NCBI GenBank assembly: GCA_937890745.1
Contig: CALADH010000047.1
Location: forward strand, 30,640 to 94,639
Source: Scybalocola_A sp900557175
GTDB taxonomy: Bacteria > Bacillota > Clostridia > Lachnospirales > Lachnospiraceae
Direction of reading: 5' to 3'
DNA: 64,000 nucleotides
Every line of letters begins with the position of its first letter. Within the stretch, counting starts at the first letter, position 1. The notes under the pieces are model-generated. The model was given only the letters and a program-made list of their open reading frames with translations, did no database searches and was not told the origin of the DNA. Both the position numbers and the translations under genes were made by a program. Below are positions 35,629 through 43,394 of the stretch, one piece after another.

Positions 35629-35704
35629 TTGATTTTTAATACACTCCCGTTTTATAATAATATAGCTTAATGATTATGGTTTACATAATAAAATTATGTA
35701 AACC
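35629..35704 (+). promoter_or_regulatory. promoter and leader inverted repeat of the TtcA-like gene
   Basis: TTGATT (35629-35634), 18 bases, TATAAT (35653-35658). Downstream, GGTTTACATAA (35678-35688) and TTATGTAAACC (35694-35704) are perfect 11-bp arms around five bases, between the start point and the Shine-Dalgarno. It could be an operator or an RNA hairpin; no regulator is identified. Confidence 0.7.
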
Positions 35705-35732
35705 TATTTTATTGTTTTAAAGGAGAACATTT

Positions 35733-36452
35733 ATGAAATTACAGCAACTACTCAGCTATACCAGAAAAGCCGTTGATACATATCATATGATTCAGGAAGG
35801 CGATAAAATTGCTGTCGGCATCTCCGGCGGCAAAGACAGTCTCGCCCTGCTCTACGCTTTGAGCGGTCTTAAGCGCTTTTATCCAAACCGGTTCGAGCTT
35901 GAAGCAATTACTGTCGATCTCGGTTTTGACGGCTTTGATCTGTCCGGTATACAAAAACTCTGCCATGAACTTGAAGTACCGTATACAATTATAAAAACAG
36001 ATATCGGTCATATTATCTTTGAAGACCGGAAAGAAAAAAATCCATGTTCACTCTGCTCTAAAATGCGCAAAGGCGCATTTAATGAAAAAGCAAAAGCTTT
36101 AGGATGCAACAAACTGGCTTATGGTCATCACAAAGATGATCTTGTGGACACAATGCTTCTATCTCTTATTTTTGAAGGACGTTTCCACACTTTTTCTCCT
36201 GTAACTTACCTTGACCGCATGGATATCACGCTCATCCGTCCGTTAATGTATGTAGACGAGGCGGATATCGTCGGATTCCAGCATAAATACGAACTTCCCG
36301 TCGCCAAAAGTCCATGTCCGGCCAACGGTATTACAAAACGTGAATATGCCAAGGAACTGGCCTGCCGCCTTAATCGCGAACATCCCGGAGCAATCGACAG
36401 AATGTTTTCGGCAATTCTTTCAGGCAATATTTCCGGATGGCCAGAACTTTAA
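35733..36452 (+). CDS. TtcA-like PP-loop tRNA thiolation protein
   Basis: A 239-residue PP-loop ATP pyrophosphatase. The P-loop SGGKDS lies near residue 32, CSLCSKMRKG near 107 supplies two Cys for an iron-sulfur cluster, and CPANG near 209 adds another; YGHHKDDLVDTMLLSL is the TtcA/TilS-type helix. TtcA makes 2-thiocytidine at position 32 of tRNA, but clostridial paralogues are diverse, so the exact base is uncertain. Shine-Dalgarno AAAGGAG. Confidence 0.85.
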   Translation: MKLQQLLSYTRKAVDTYHMIQEGDKIAVGISGGKDSLALLYALSGLKRFYPNRFELEAITVDLGFDGFDLSGIQKLCHELEVPYTIIKTDIGHIIFEDRKEKNPCSLCSKMRKGAFNEKAKALGCNKLAYGHHKDDLVDTMLLSLIFEGRFHTFSPVTYLDRMDITLIRPLMYVDEADIVGFQHKYELPVAKSPCPANGITKREYAKELACRLNREHPGAIDRMFSAILSGNISGWPEL

Positions 36453-36476
36453 CATCTGTTATCTTTACCGGGCACT

Positions 36477-36809
36477 TTACGGCTGCACGGCACAGACAAC
36501 GGTTGTTTTTTCATAATATGGTACAGCGATGAGCTGTCCATCATAAATATAATCTGACTGAAGCTTGTTAATATGCTTCAGTTCCTCGACAAAATCACCG
36601 ATATCTTCTCTCTCAAAAGGTATATTCTCCTGCGCAATACTCCACAGAGAATCCCCGCTCTTAACAACATAGCTGACATAACCTGCCGGCAGCTGTGCTT
36701 CAGCAGCACTGGCAGTGTCAGCTGTCTGCTTTAAAAATCCTGTAAACCCGGCTAAAAAAATAATAAATATCCCCAACAAGGCACATGCCTTTTTCATCCT
36801 ATAGTTCAT
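36477..36809 (-). CDS. YneA-like LysM protein, SOS-controlled division inhibitor
   Basis: A 110-residue protein: one membrane helix (about residues 9-25, ALLGIFIIFLAGFTGFL) and a LysM domain (YVVKSGDSLWSIAQENIP to YDGQLIAVP). Size and layout equal those of YneA/ChiA-type SOS division inhibitors, which hold back septation while DNA is damaged. The start is the ATG at 36809, 5 bases after GGAGGA; the longer open frame back to 36956 would run through the promoter. The promoter carries three LexA-like boxes, and lexA lies 1.3 kb away on the other strand. The inhibitor role is inferred from architecture and regulation. Confidence 0.82.
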   Translation of the reverse strand: MNYRMKKACALLGIFIIFLAGFTGFLKQTADTASAAEAQLPAGYVSYVVKSGDSLWSIAQENIPFEREDIGDFVEELKHINKLQSDYIYDGQLIAVPYYEKTTVVCAVQP

Positions 36810-36828
36810 CTTTATCCTCCTTATTTTG

Positions 36829-36901
36829 CGAACATTTGTTTGTATTACGATTATAGCGAACATACATTCTGTTGTCAATACCTTTTTCAAACAAATGTTC
36901 T
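36829..36901 (-). promoter_or_regulatory. yneA-like promoter with three LexA-type boxes
   Basis: Read on the minus strand: TTGACA (36878-36873), 17 bases, TATAAT (36855-36850), a perfect consensus. Three 14-bp SOS-box-like sites: AGAACATTTGTTTG (36901-36888) upstream of the -35; AGAATGTATGTTCG (36870-36857) filling the spacer; CAAACAAATGTTCG (36842-36829) just after the -10. The first and third are good GAAC-N4-GTTY matches; the middle has one weak half. Confidence 0.85.
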
Positions 36902-37028
36902 TTTTTGGGAATAGCTTTACCGAAGTATTTTTCATCAGCACCTGAAAAAATTTCAAATGTCATAAAAAGCCTGCAGTTTCTCCAAAATCCCATGAAGAAA
37001 CTGCAGGCTTTCGTTTGACAATATTCTT

Positions 37029-37355
37029 TTACAGCTGCATATGAAGCATTTTGACAACTCTTAAAAACGATTTAAAATCTTCCTCACTAAGTTCGTCAAT
37101 AAATTTTATAAGGTCGGCCTTTGTATGTACCGTATCCTCCATTGTATTCAGATCTCCTGATAAAAGATACGCCGGAGAAACGTTTAATACATTACATATA
37201 TTGACAAGATTGTCTACACTGACGCCTTTTGCACCTGATTCTATCTGCCTGAGAAAAGTCGGTGTAATATTACATTTTTCAGCCATCTTTTCACCGGTCA
37301 TTTCTCTTAATTTTCTCATTCTTCTTACATTTTCTCCGAACTCTTTTAAATTCAT
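37029..37355 (-). CDS. XRE-family HTH regulator (copy 1)
   Basis: A 108-residue protein with an N-terminal Cro/CI-type helix-turn-helix: FGENVRRMRKLREMTGEKMAEKC, then ITPTFLRQIESGAKGVSVDNLVNICNVLNVSP. The remaining 40 residues are helical and resemble the tail of the neighbouring copy. Its first 71 residues match copy 2 at 53 positions by hand alignment, so the two arose by duplication. It has its own upstream operator-like block at 37420-37456. Target genes are unknown; autoregulation is likely. Confidence 0.88.
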   Translation of the reverse strand: MNLKEFGENVRRMRKLREMTGEKMAEKCNITPTFLRQIESGAKGVSVDNLVNICNVLNVSPAYLLSGDLNTMEDTVHTKADLIKFIDELSEEDFKSFLRVVKMLHMQL

Positions 37356-37419
37356 AATTTTCTCCCTGAAATCTATATTCTGTATACTTTCAGCGACTAA
37401 AATGTCACTTACCGTAACT

Positions 37420-37456
37420 AAGTATACATTACTTCACAAAACCGTAATAGAAGCTT
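37420..37456 (-). repeat. duplicated operator-like block upstream of XRE copy 1
   Basis: This 37-bp block is identical to 37931-37967 at 33 positions; only four central bases differ. It contains the palindrome AAGTA-N5-TACTT (37420-37434). Further upstream ATACATTA-CA-TAATGTAT (about 37457-37474) is another near-perfect palindrome with the same core bases. Confidence 0.85.
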
Positions 37457-37541
37457 ATACATTACATAATGTATGCTAAAAGTTTCTGTATCATCATATT
37501 TCTTTTTAAAATATGCCAATGGCAGTGCCATAAAACAGTCT

Positions 37542-37865
37542 TTAAGACAACGGAAGGTGTTTTATAATATCAAGAACCATCTTAAACGAACGTTCATCAA
37601 GTGTATTTATAAAATCAATCAGCTCCGCCCTGTTTCTCATTGTACTGCGCGGTGTATTCAGCTCATCAGACAGCAGATATTCCGGAGAAACGTCTAAAAC
37701 ATTACATATATTTACAAAATTATCTATGCTCACACCTTTTGTTCCTGCCTCAATCTGTCTGAGAAAGGTCGGTGTAATATCACATTTTTCTGCCATAACC
37801 TCACCGGTCATATCCCTCCGTCTGCGCTCAGTGCGAACCTTTTCCCCAAATGCTTTTAAGTCCAT
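37542..37865 (-). CDS. XRE-family HTH regulator (copy 2)
   Basis: A 107-residue paralogue of the protein encoded at 37029-37355: FGEKVRTERRRRDMTGEVMAEKC followed by ITPTFLRQIEAGTKGVSIDNFVNICNVLDVSPEYLL. The recognition helix region (TPTFLRQIE) is identical in both copies, so they should read the same or a very similar DNA site. The C-terminal tails have diverged more. Lies between copy 1 and lexA, transcribed away from lexA. Confidence 0.88.
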   Translation of the reverse strand: MDLKAFGEKVRTERRRRDMTGEVMAEKCDITPTFLRQIEAGTKGVSIDNFVNICNVLDVSPEYLLSDELNTPRSTMRNRAELIDFINTLDERSFKMVLDIIKHLPLS

Positions 37866-37930
37866 CTCCGTTTCCTCCTGATACTTATTTTGTATACTGA
37901 AAGTATATCAAAAGACACTTCCAGTGATTA

Positions 37931-37967
37931 AAGTATACATTACTTCACAAATGAGTAATAGAAGCTT
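37931..37967 (-). repeat. duplicated operator-like block upstream of XRE copy 2
   Basis: Second copy of the block at 37420-37456, with the palindrome AAGTA-N5-TACTT (37931-37945). Closer to the gene, TATAC-N5-GTATA (about 37894-37908) repeats the core. Confidence 0.85.
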
Positions 37968-38019
37968 TAAGTGTACAAAATACACTCTCTTGGCACGCTT
38001 ATTTTAAATGATTATTTTG

Positions 38020-38059
38020 CAAACAAACGTTTGCAAAAGTATGTTCGTTATGTTATGAT
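38020..38059 (+). promoter_or_regulatory. lexA promoter with two adjacent LexA-type boxes
   Basis: CAAACAAACGTTTG (38020-38033) and CAAAAGTATGTTCG (38034-38047) lie back to back. The likely promoter is TTGCAA (38031-38036), 17 bases, TATGAT (38054-38059), so the boxes cover the -35 and spacer. This fits LexA autorepression. Confidence 0.8.
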
Positions 38060-38090
38060 AAATAAAAGTATTATTTGAGGAGGGCTCCAT

Positions 38091-38708
38091 ATGAGTACTG
38101 GAAAAATCACTGCAAAACAGCAGGAGATTCTTGAATATATAAAATCCTGCATTTTATCCAAGGGTTACCCGCCGGCCGTCCGGGAGATCTGCGAAGCTGT
38201 TCATTTAAAATCAACTTCCTCTGTGCACTCTCACCTCGAAACCCTTGAAAGAAATGGCTATATCCGGCGCGATCCGACAAAGCCAAGAGCCATAGAAATC
38301 ATGGACGACGACTTTGCCCTGACACGGCGTGATGTTGTCAATGTACCGATTATCGGCACCGTAACTGCCGGAGAACCGATTCTTGCCGAAGAAAATATTA
38401 TCGACTATTTTCCTGTGCCTGTAGAGATGCTTCCGAATCTCCCGACATTTATGCTTAAAGTTCACGGTGAAAGCATGATCAATGCAGGTATTTATGACGG
38501 CGATGCTGTCATCGTCGCCCAGCAGCCGACAGCCGAAAACGGTGAGATTGTCGTCGCACTGCTCGATGACGGTGCTACAACCAAACGTTTTTATAAAGAA
38601 AACAATCACTACCGTCTTCAGCCGGAGAATGATGCCATGAGTCCGATTATCACTGATCACGTTCAAATTCTCGGCAAGGTCATCGGCCTTGTCCGTCTTG
38701 GCATTTAA
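38091..38708 (+). CDS. lexA: SOS response repressor LexA
   Basis: A 205-residue LexA. N-terminal winged helix (TAKQQEILEYIKSCILSKGYPPAVREICEAV, in outline), the Ala-Gly self-cleavage site in GTVTAGEP near residue 90, the catalytic Ser in VHGESMINAGI and the Lys in GATTKRFYK. RecA filaments trigger cleavage. Its boxes are seen here at recA, the yneA-like gene and lexA itself. In Bacillus lexA and yneA are directly divergent; here two XRE genes lie between them. Confidence 0.97.
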   Translation: MSTGKITAKQQEILEYIKSCILSKGYPPAVREICEAVHLKSTSSVHSHLETLERNGYIRRDPTKPRAIEIMDDDFALTRRDVVNVPIIGTVTAGEPILAEENIIDYFPVPVEMLPNLPTFMLKVHGESMINAGIYDGDAVIVAQQPTAENGEIVVALLDDGATTKRFYKENNHYRLQPENDAMSPIITDHVQILGKVIGLVRLGI

Positions 38709-38744
38709 TTGATACATATGAATGAATAAAGGAGATTTTTAACT

Positions 38745-39974
38745 ATGAAAAACATTCTTGTTGGACAGTCCGGAGGCCCTACAGCCGTTATTAATGGAAG
38801 CCTCTACGGCGTTATTAAAGAGGGATTTCGCTTTAAAGAAGATGTCGGTCATGTTTATGGCATGATCAACGGTATCGAAGGCTTCCTTAACGGCAATTTC
38901 CGTGATATGGACGAAGAATTTACACAAAGCAGTCTTGAATATTTAAAAACAACACCGGGAGCTTATCTCGGCTCCTGCCGCTATAAACTTCCTGAAGATT
39001 TATCAGATCCTGTCTATGAACAATTATTTGAAAAATTTGAAGCATTAAATATCGGCTATTTCTTTTATATCGGCGGCAATGACTCTATGGATACTGTCAG
39101 CAAACTTTCGCGATATCTGGCTGCAAAACAGAGCGATATCCGTGTCATCGGCGTTCCAAAAACAATTGACAATGACCTTGTGCTTACAGACCACACACCG
39201 GGCTTTGGCAGCGCTGCCAAATATGTCGCAGCCACTGTCCGTGAAATCGGCATTGATGCTTCCATTTATAACACAAAATCTGTGACGATTGTTGAAATCA
39301 TGGGACGCCATGCCGGCTGGCTGACAGGCGCTTCTGCCCTTGCAAGACAATTTGAAGGCGACAATCCGGTACTTATTTACCTGCCTGAAGTTGATTTTGA
39401 TGAAGATGTTTTTATTGCTCAGATTGAAAAAGCTTTTGAGACAAAACGCAATCTTGTAGTCTGTGTTTCCGAGGGCATTCACGATGCCTCAAAGAAATTT
39501 ATATGTGAATACGGCAGCAATGTCGGTACGGATAATTTCGGCCATAAGATGCTTGCCGGCTGCGGCAAGTACCTTGAGAATCTTGTAAAAAACCGTCTTG
39601 GCGTTAAAGTCCGCTCTGTTGAACTCAACGTAACCCAGCGCGCATCATCCGCCCAGATTTCCAATACAGACCTTCTTGAGGCCATTGAAGCCGGAAGCTA
39701 TGCTGTTATTTCAGCCTTAAACGGCCATACAGGTCTGATGACCGCTTTCGAACGTGTCAGCACAGAACCTTACAAAATACAGTGTACATTAAAAGATGTC
39801 AACGACATATGCAATAAAGAAAAAACGGTACCGGCCGAATGGATTTCTGAAAATAAAGCTGACGTTACAAAAGACTTTATTGATTATGCGCGTCCTCTGA
39901 TTGAAGGCAATATCCATGTTCCGGAAGAAAACGGTCTTCCAAAGTTTGTTTACAGAAAAGAATTTACAAAATAG
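38745..39974 (+). CDS. pfp: pyrophosphate-dependent 6-phosphofructokinase
   Basis: A 409-residue phosphofructokinase. The phosphoryl-donor motif is GGNDS near residue 109 (ATP enzymes have GGDGS) and the following motif is PKTIDNDL with Lys (ATP enzymes have Gly). Asp and Lys at these two positions are the recognised marks of pyrophosphate specificity. MGRHAGW and the C-terminal substrate region are also typical. It catalyses the reversible fructose 6-phosphate/PPi step of glycolysis. It lies 36 bases after lexA with its own Shine-Dalgarno; co-transcription with lexA is possible. Confidence 0.9.
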   Translation: MKNILVGQSGGPTAVINGSLYGVIKEGFRFKEDVGHVYGMINGIEGFLNGNFRDMDEEFTQSSLEYLKTTPGAYLGSCRYKLPEDLSDPVYEQLFEKFEALNIGYFFYIGGNDSMDTVSKLSRYLAAKQSDIRVIGVPKTIDNDLVLTDHTPGFGSAAKYVAATVREIGIDASIYNTKSVTIVEIMGRHAGWLTGASALARQFEGDNPVLIYLPEVDFDEDVFIAQIEKAFETKRNLVVCVSEGIHDASKKFICEYGSNVGTDNFGHKMLAGCGKYLENLVKNRLGVKVRSVELNVTQRASSAQISNTDLLEAIEAGSYAVISALNGHTGLMTAFERVSTEPYKIQCTLKDVNDICNKEKTVPAEWISENKADVTKDFIDYARPLIEGNIHVPEENGLPKFVYRKEFTK

Positions 39975-40034
39975 TATCTTCGATTTCCAATGAAAACATG
40001 CATTGGCCTTCTTCTCTCTTTTGCAGAAAAGTTT

Positions 40035-40078
40035 CAGGGGCAGATGTAACTTATGCAAGCCACATCTGCCCCTGTTTA
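40035..40078 (+). terminator. terminator between convergent pfp and rsfS
   Basis: CAGGGGCAGATGT (40035-40047) pairs perfectly with ACATCTGCCCCTG (40062-40074), 13 bp, followed by TTT. It could act for both strands. Confidence 0.8.
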
Positions 40079-40105
40079 TAACTATCTGTTTTCCGATAAC
40101 ACTAT

Positions 40106-40462
40106 TTATTCAGACAATTCCTCAAGAGCAATCGTCTTTCCATCACGCCATATTCTCTCAAGATCATAGAACAATCTGTCTTCCTCCGAAAAAATATGGA
40201 TAATAATATCCTGATAATCCATCAATATCCAGTTTGCTGAACGATAACCTTCAACCTGTCTCGGATTGTAACCTGCTTTTCCGAGCATTTCTTCAGCATT
40301 GTCTGCCAGCGCCTGCACCTGATTTTTATTGCTGCCGCTGACAATGATAAAGTAATCCGCCATCACGCTGACATCTTTAATATCGATAACTTTTAAATCA
40401 ATGGCTTTTTTGTCCTGAAGCGCTTCAATGGCAATCGCTGCCATTTTTCTTGAATCATTCAT
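40106..40462 (-). CDS. rsfS: ribosome silencing factor RsfS
   Basis: A 118-residue RsfS (Iojap/YbeB family) that binds L14 on the 50S subunit and blocks joining to 30S in stationary phase. AIEALQDKKAIDLKVIDIKDVS and ADYFIIVSGSNKNQVQALADN, plus WILMDYQDIIIHIFSEEDRLFYDLERIW at the end (shown in outline), are diagnostic. Its ATG overlaps the stop of the NadD/YqeK fusion by 8 bases. Last gene of the rplU operon. Confidence 0.96.
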   Translation of the reverse strand: MNDSRKMAAIAIEALQDKKAIDLKVIDIKDVSVMADYFIIVSGSNKNQVQALADNAEEMLGKAGYNPRQVEGYRSANWILMDYQDIIIHIFSEEDRLFYDLERIWRDGKTIALEELSE

Positions 40463-41705
40463 CCGCGTCTCTCCTTACTAAATCTTTATAATAATTAAAT
40501 GTAACTTCTGTCTGTGCATCAACTGCCTGCTTCTTATGATATAAATAGGCCAGTGTCTGCTTTAAAATAAGATAAACAGCCTCATCAATATTTTCAAAGC
40601 TTACCTTCCGAAGCTGTTCAAGATTCGGCGCCTGATTTCGGCTCGGCTCGATATAATCCGCCACAAATACAATCTTTTCAAGTAATGTCATTGCCGGTTT
40701 TCCGGTTGTATGACAGCAAATCGCATTTAAAATATCCTCATCGCAGATACCGTACTTTGCTGATGCAAGATAAGCGCCGACTTTTGCATGAAGCAGATAC
40801 GGACTTTTATGCTCTGCTTCCGTTATTTCTATGTTATGGCGCTCACATATTTTTATAAGCTTATCTGCCGTCATATGCTTGGCACAATCATGTAAAAGTC
40901 CGGCCATTGATGCCTTATGCATATCAGCGCCATAACGCATTGCCAATGAAGCACTCGTATATTGAACACCGAGAATATGAAGAAAACGCCGTTCCGTCTG
41001 CTTTTTTCTCAGCTGATTTTGTATTTCTAAAATATTCATACGATCCATCTGCATCGGTTTGTCCCCGCTTTCTTCTGAAGCTAAATAAAGTTTATTTGTC
41101 TGAATATAATCTCTGACACTTTCCGGCACAAGATAACGGATAGAATCGCCATTTAAGACCCGCGCTCTGATGTCTGTCGATGAAATCTCCACCCGCGGTG
41201 CATGAAGCAGGCAAATATGCGTATTTCCATACTTTTCTTCAAGATCCGCTGCCTGTTTTTCAAGACGTTTTAAATCATCATCATCTCTTGCAGCTACAAG
41301 GAGATGCGCACCTTTTAATATTTTTTCCGGGCAATGCCATGTTTCAATTGCCATCAGGGAATCGCCGCCCATAATAAGATAAAATACCGCTTTTGGAAAC
41401 ATTGACATAAAGCCTTCAAGTGTATCTGACGTATAGGAAATCCCCTGTTTTTTTATTTCACAATCACACGGGATAAAATACGGCACATCTGAAACCGCTG
41501 CTTCAACCATTGCCATTCTCAAATCATCGGCAAGTATCTGTGCTTTATCTGCCTCCGTGCGCTTATGCGGCGGAATATGCGCCGGAATAAAGAAAATTTT
41601 ATCAAGCCCATATTCATTGAATGCATATTCAGCAATCATCAGATGCCCCATATGCACCGGATTAAACGTTCCTCCGAATAAACCTATTTTTTCCGGACAG
41701 TCCAT
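40455..41705 (-). CDS. fusion of nicotinate-nucleotide adenylyltransferase (NadD) and YqeK HD hydrolase
   Basis: A 416-residue bifunctional protein. Residues 1 to about 205 are NadD: GLFGGTFNPVHMGHL with the HxGH motif and EISSTDIRARV near 180; this half makes nicotinate adenine dinucleotide. After a linker, residues from about 225 on are YqeK: HILGVQYTSASLA, the HD motif in AGLLHDCAKHM, HAKVGAYLA and ICCHTTGKPAM, a symmetrical Ap4A hydrolase domain. In Bacillus these are two adjacent genes, nadD and yqeK. The ATG at 41705 has AGAGGTGAT; a GTG nine bases upstream sits in the Shine-Dalgarno. Confidence 0.93.
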   Translation of the reverse strand: MDCPEKIGLFGGTFNPVHMGHLMIAEYAFNEYGLDKIFFIPAHIPPHKRTEADKAQILADDLRMAMVEAAVSDVPYFIPCDCEIKKQGISYTSDTLEGFMSMFPKAVFYLIMGGDSLMAIETWHCPEKILKGAHLLVAARDDDDLKRLEKQAADLEEKYGNTHICLLHAPRVEISSTDIRARVLNGDSIRYLVPESVRDYIQTNKLYLASEESGDKPMQMDRMNILEIQNQLRKKQTERRFLHILGVQYTSASLAMRYGADMHKASMAGLLHDCAKHMTADKLIKICERHNIEITEAEHKSPYLLHAKVGAYLASAKYGICDEDILNAICCHTTGKPAMTLLEKIVFVADYIEPSRNQAPNLEQLRKVSFENIDEAVYLILKQTLAYLYHKKQAVDAQTEVTFNYYKDLVRRDADE

Positions 41706-41716
41706 ACTTATCACCT

Positions 41717-42013
41717 CTACGGAAGAATAATCTTTTTCTTATTATCCTTACCTTCTTTATAAAGGACAATCTTTTTGCCGATGACCTGTACAACTTCGGA
41801 GCGTGTACGCTCAGACAAATAGCGCGCAAGCTCTTTAGGATCATCTAAACAGTTTTGAAGTACGGAAATCTTAATCAGTTCTCTTGCTTCAAGCGCTTCT
41901 GCCACTGCAGCCGTAAATTCCGGTGTCAGTGAGCTTTTACCAATTTGGAAAATCGGCTCAAGATTCATTGCAAGTCCTTTTAAATAAGCTCTCTGTTTGC
42001 TCGTTTTAATCAT
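41717..42013 (-). CDS. yhbY: YhbY-family CRM-domain RNA-binding protein
   Basis: A 98-residue CRM-domain protein associated with 50S assembly. TSKQRAYLKGLAMNLEPIFQIGKSSLT and the GKKIVLYKEGKDN end (outline) are typical. The ATG at 42013 lies 5 bases after CGGAGG. Placed between obg and nadD, its usual context in Firmicutes. Confidence 0.94.
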   Translation of the reverse strand: MIKTSKQRAYLKGLAMNLEPIFQIGKSSLTPEFTAAVAEALEARELIKISVLQNCLDDPKELARYLSERTRSEVVQVIGKKIVLYKEGKDNKKKIILP

Positions 42014-42025
42014 CACAGCCTCCGT

Positions 42026-43312
42026 TTATTTATAATAATCAAATTCTAAGGCATACATACGCACTGTATCGCCTTCCTGTATACCTTTTGCCTCAAGTTC
42101 ATCTAAAATACCATTATCACGCATAAATTTCTGGAAGAAATCAAAACCTTTTTCAGAATCAAGATTTGTATAGCCAAGCATTCTCTCAATTCTCGGCCCC
42201 TCAACAACAAAGGCACCATCCTCCTCATCAATCGTAATTGTGTAAGGCTCCTCGCTCTCAGCCGCTTCAGGGAAAAATTCCCGTTCAAATACAGTCGGTT
42301 CCTCTTTAATTTCATCCAGCATGCCGCGGACATAGTATAACAGTTCTTTAAGCCCTTTGCCGCTGACCGCCGATATCGGAAACACTTTAATCCCCTGAGG
42401 CTCAAATTCTTCCTTTAAAAGCGTGATGGCATCATCATTTTCACCTTCATAAAGAGCGTCGATTTTATTCGCTGCAATCACCTGGGGACGCTTTAAAAGT
42501 TCCTCATTATAATTGCCAAGTTCATCGTTAATCGTATGGATATCCACAATTGGATCACGTCCCTCAACACTGGCCGCATCTACAATATGAATAATAACCT
42601 TTGTACGCTCAATATGTCTTAAAAACTCATGCCCAAGGCCGACACCTTCGGACGCGCCCTCAATAATTCCCGGAATATCGGCAATGACAAAGCCTCTGCC
42701 GCCATCTAAATCAACAACACCGAGATTCGGATTCAGTGTCGTAAAATGATAATTGGCAATCTTTGGCTTTGCATTTGTCACTCTTGACAAAAATGTAGAT
42801 TTTCCTACGTTTGGAAAACCGACAAGGCCGACATCGGCAATAACCTTAAGCTCCAGCTGCACATAAAGCTCTTTGCACTGCTGCCCCGGCTGTGCATATT
42901 TCGGCGCCTGCATTGTCGGTGTCGCATAATTCATATTGCCCTTACCGCCGCGGCCGCCCTTTAAAATAATCTGACGTTTATTGCCATGAGACATATCCGC
43001 AATCACAAGACCGGACTCGGCATCCTTAATGACTGTCCCTTCAGGCACTTTAATAACAAGATCCGCACCGTCAGCACCGTGACAGCGGCGCTTATTGCCC
43101 GGCTCACCATCGCCTGCACTGTACTTTTTGTTATTTCTGAAATCCATCAATGTATTTAAACCTTCATCAACCTCGAAGATAATATCACCGCCGCGGCCGC
43201 CGTCACCGCCGTCCGGACCGCCTGCCGGTACAAAAAGCTCACGTCTGAAGCTGACATGACCGTCACCGCCCTTGCCTGAACGGATATAAATTTTCACTTT
43301 ATCTACAAACAT
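42026..43312 (-). CDS. obg: GTPase Obg (CgtA)
   Basis: A 428-residue ribosome-assembly GTPase. Glycine-rich Obg fold (FRRELFVPAGGPDGGDGGRGGD, outline), G domain with G1 GFPNVGKST near residue 166, DIPGI (G3) and NKID (G4), and the C-terminal OCT domain present in Firmicutes. An attenuator-like hairpin separates it from rpmA upstream. The Shine-Dalgarno is AGAGGTG. Confidence 0.97.
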   Translation of the reverse strand: MFVDKVKIYIRSGKGGDGHVSFRRELFVPAGGPDGGDGGRGGDIIFEVDEGLNTLMDFRNNKKYSAGDGEPGNKRRCHGADGADLVIKVPEGTVIKDAESGLVIADMSHGNKRQIILKGGRGGKGNMNYATPTMQAPKYAQPGQQCKELYVQLELKVIADVGLVGFPNVGKSTFLSRVTNAKPKIANYHFTTLNPNLGVVDLDGGRGFVIADIPGIIEGASEGVGLGHEFLRHIERTKVIIHIVDAASVEGRDPIVDIHTINDELGNYNEELLKRPQVIAANKIDALYEGENDDAITLLKEEFEPQGIKVFPISAVSGKGLKELLYYVRGMLDEIKEEPTVFEREFFPEAAESEEPYTITIDEEDGAFVVEGPRIERMLGYTNLDSEKGFDFFQKFMRDNGILDELEAKGIQEGDTVRMYALEFDYYK

Positions 43313-43345
43313 CTTTTCACCTCTTTTACTGACATCTTTAATTTC

Positions 43346-43386
43346 TAAAAGAGCGACTTCAAATTACTGGAATCTGAAGTCGCTCT
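43346..43386 (-). terminator. terminator/attenuator between rpmA and obg
   Basis: On the minus strand AGAGCGACTTCA (43386-43375) pairs perfectly with TGAAGTCGCTCT (43361-43350), followed by TTTT. It should lower obg expression relative to the ribosomal proteins. Confidence 0.85.
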
Positions 43387-43394
43387 CGTAAAAT

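Noticed and set aside
36810..36956. N-terminal extension of the LysM protein
   Set aside because: It runs through the consensus promoter and LexA boxes; the ATG at 36809 has an ideal Shine-Dalgarno and gives the usual YneA length.
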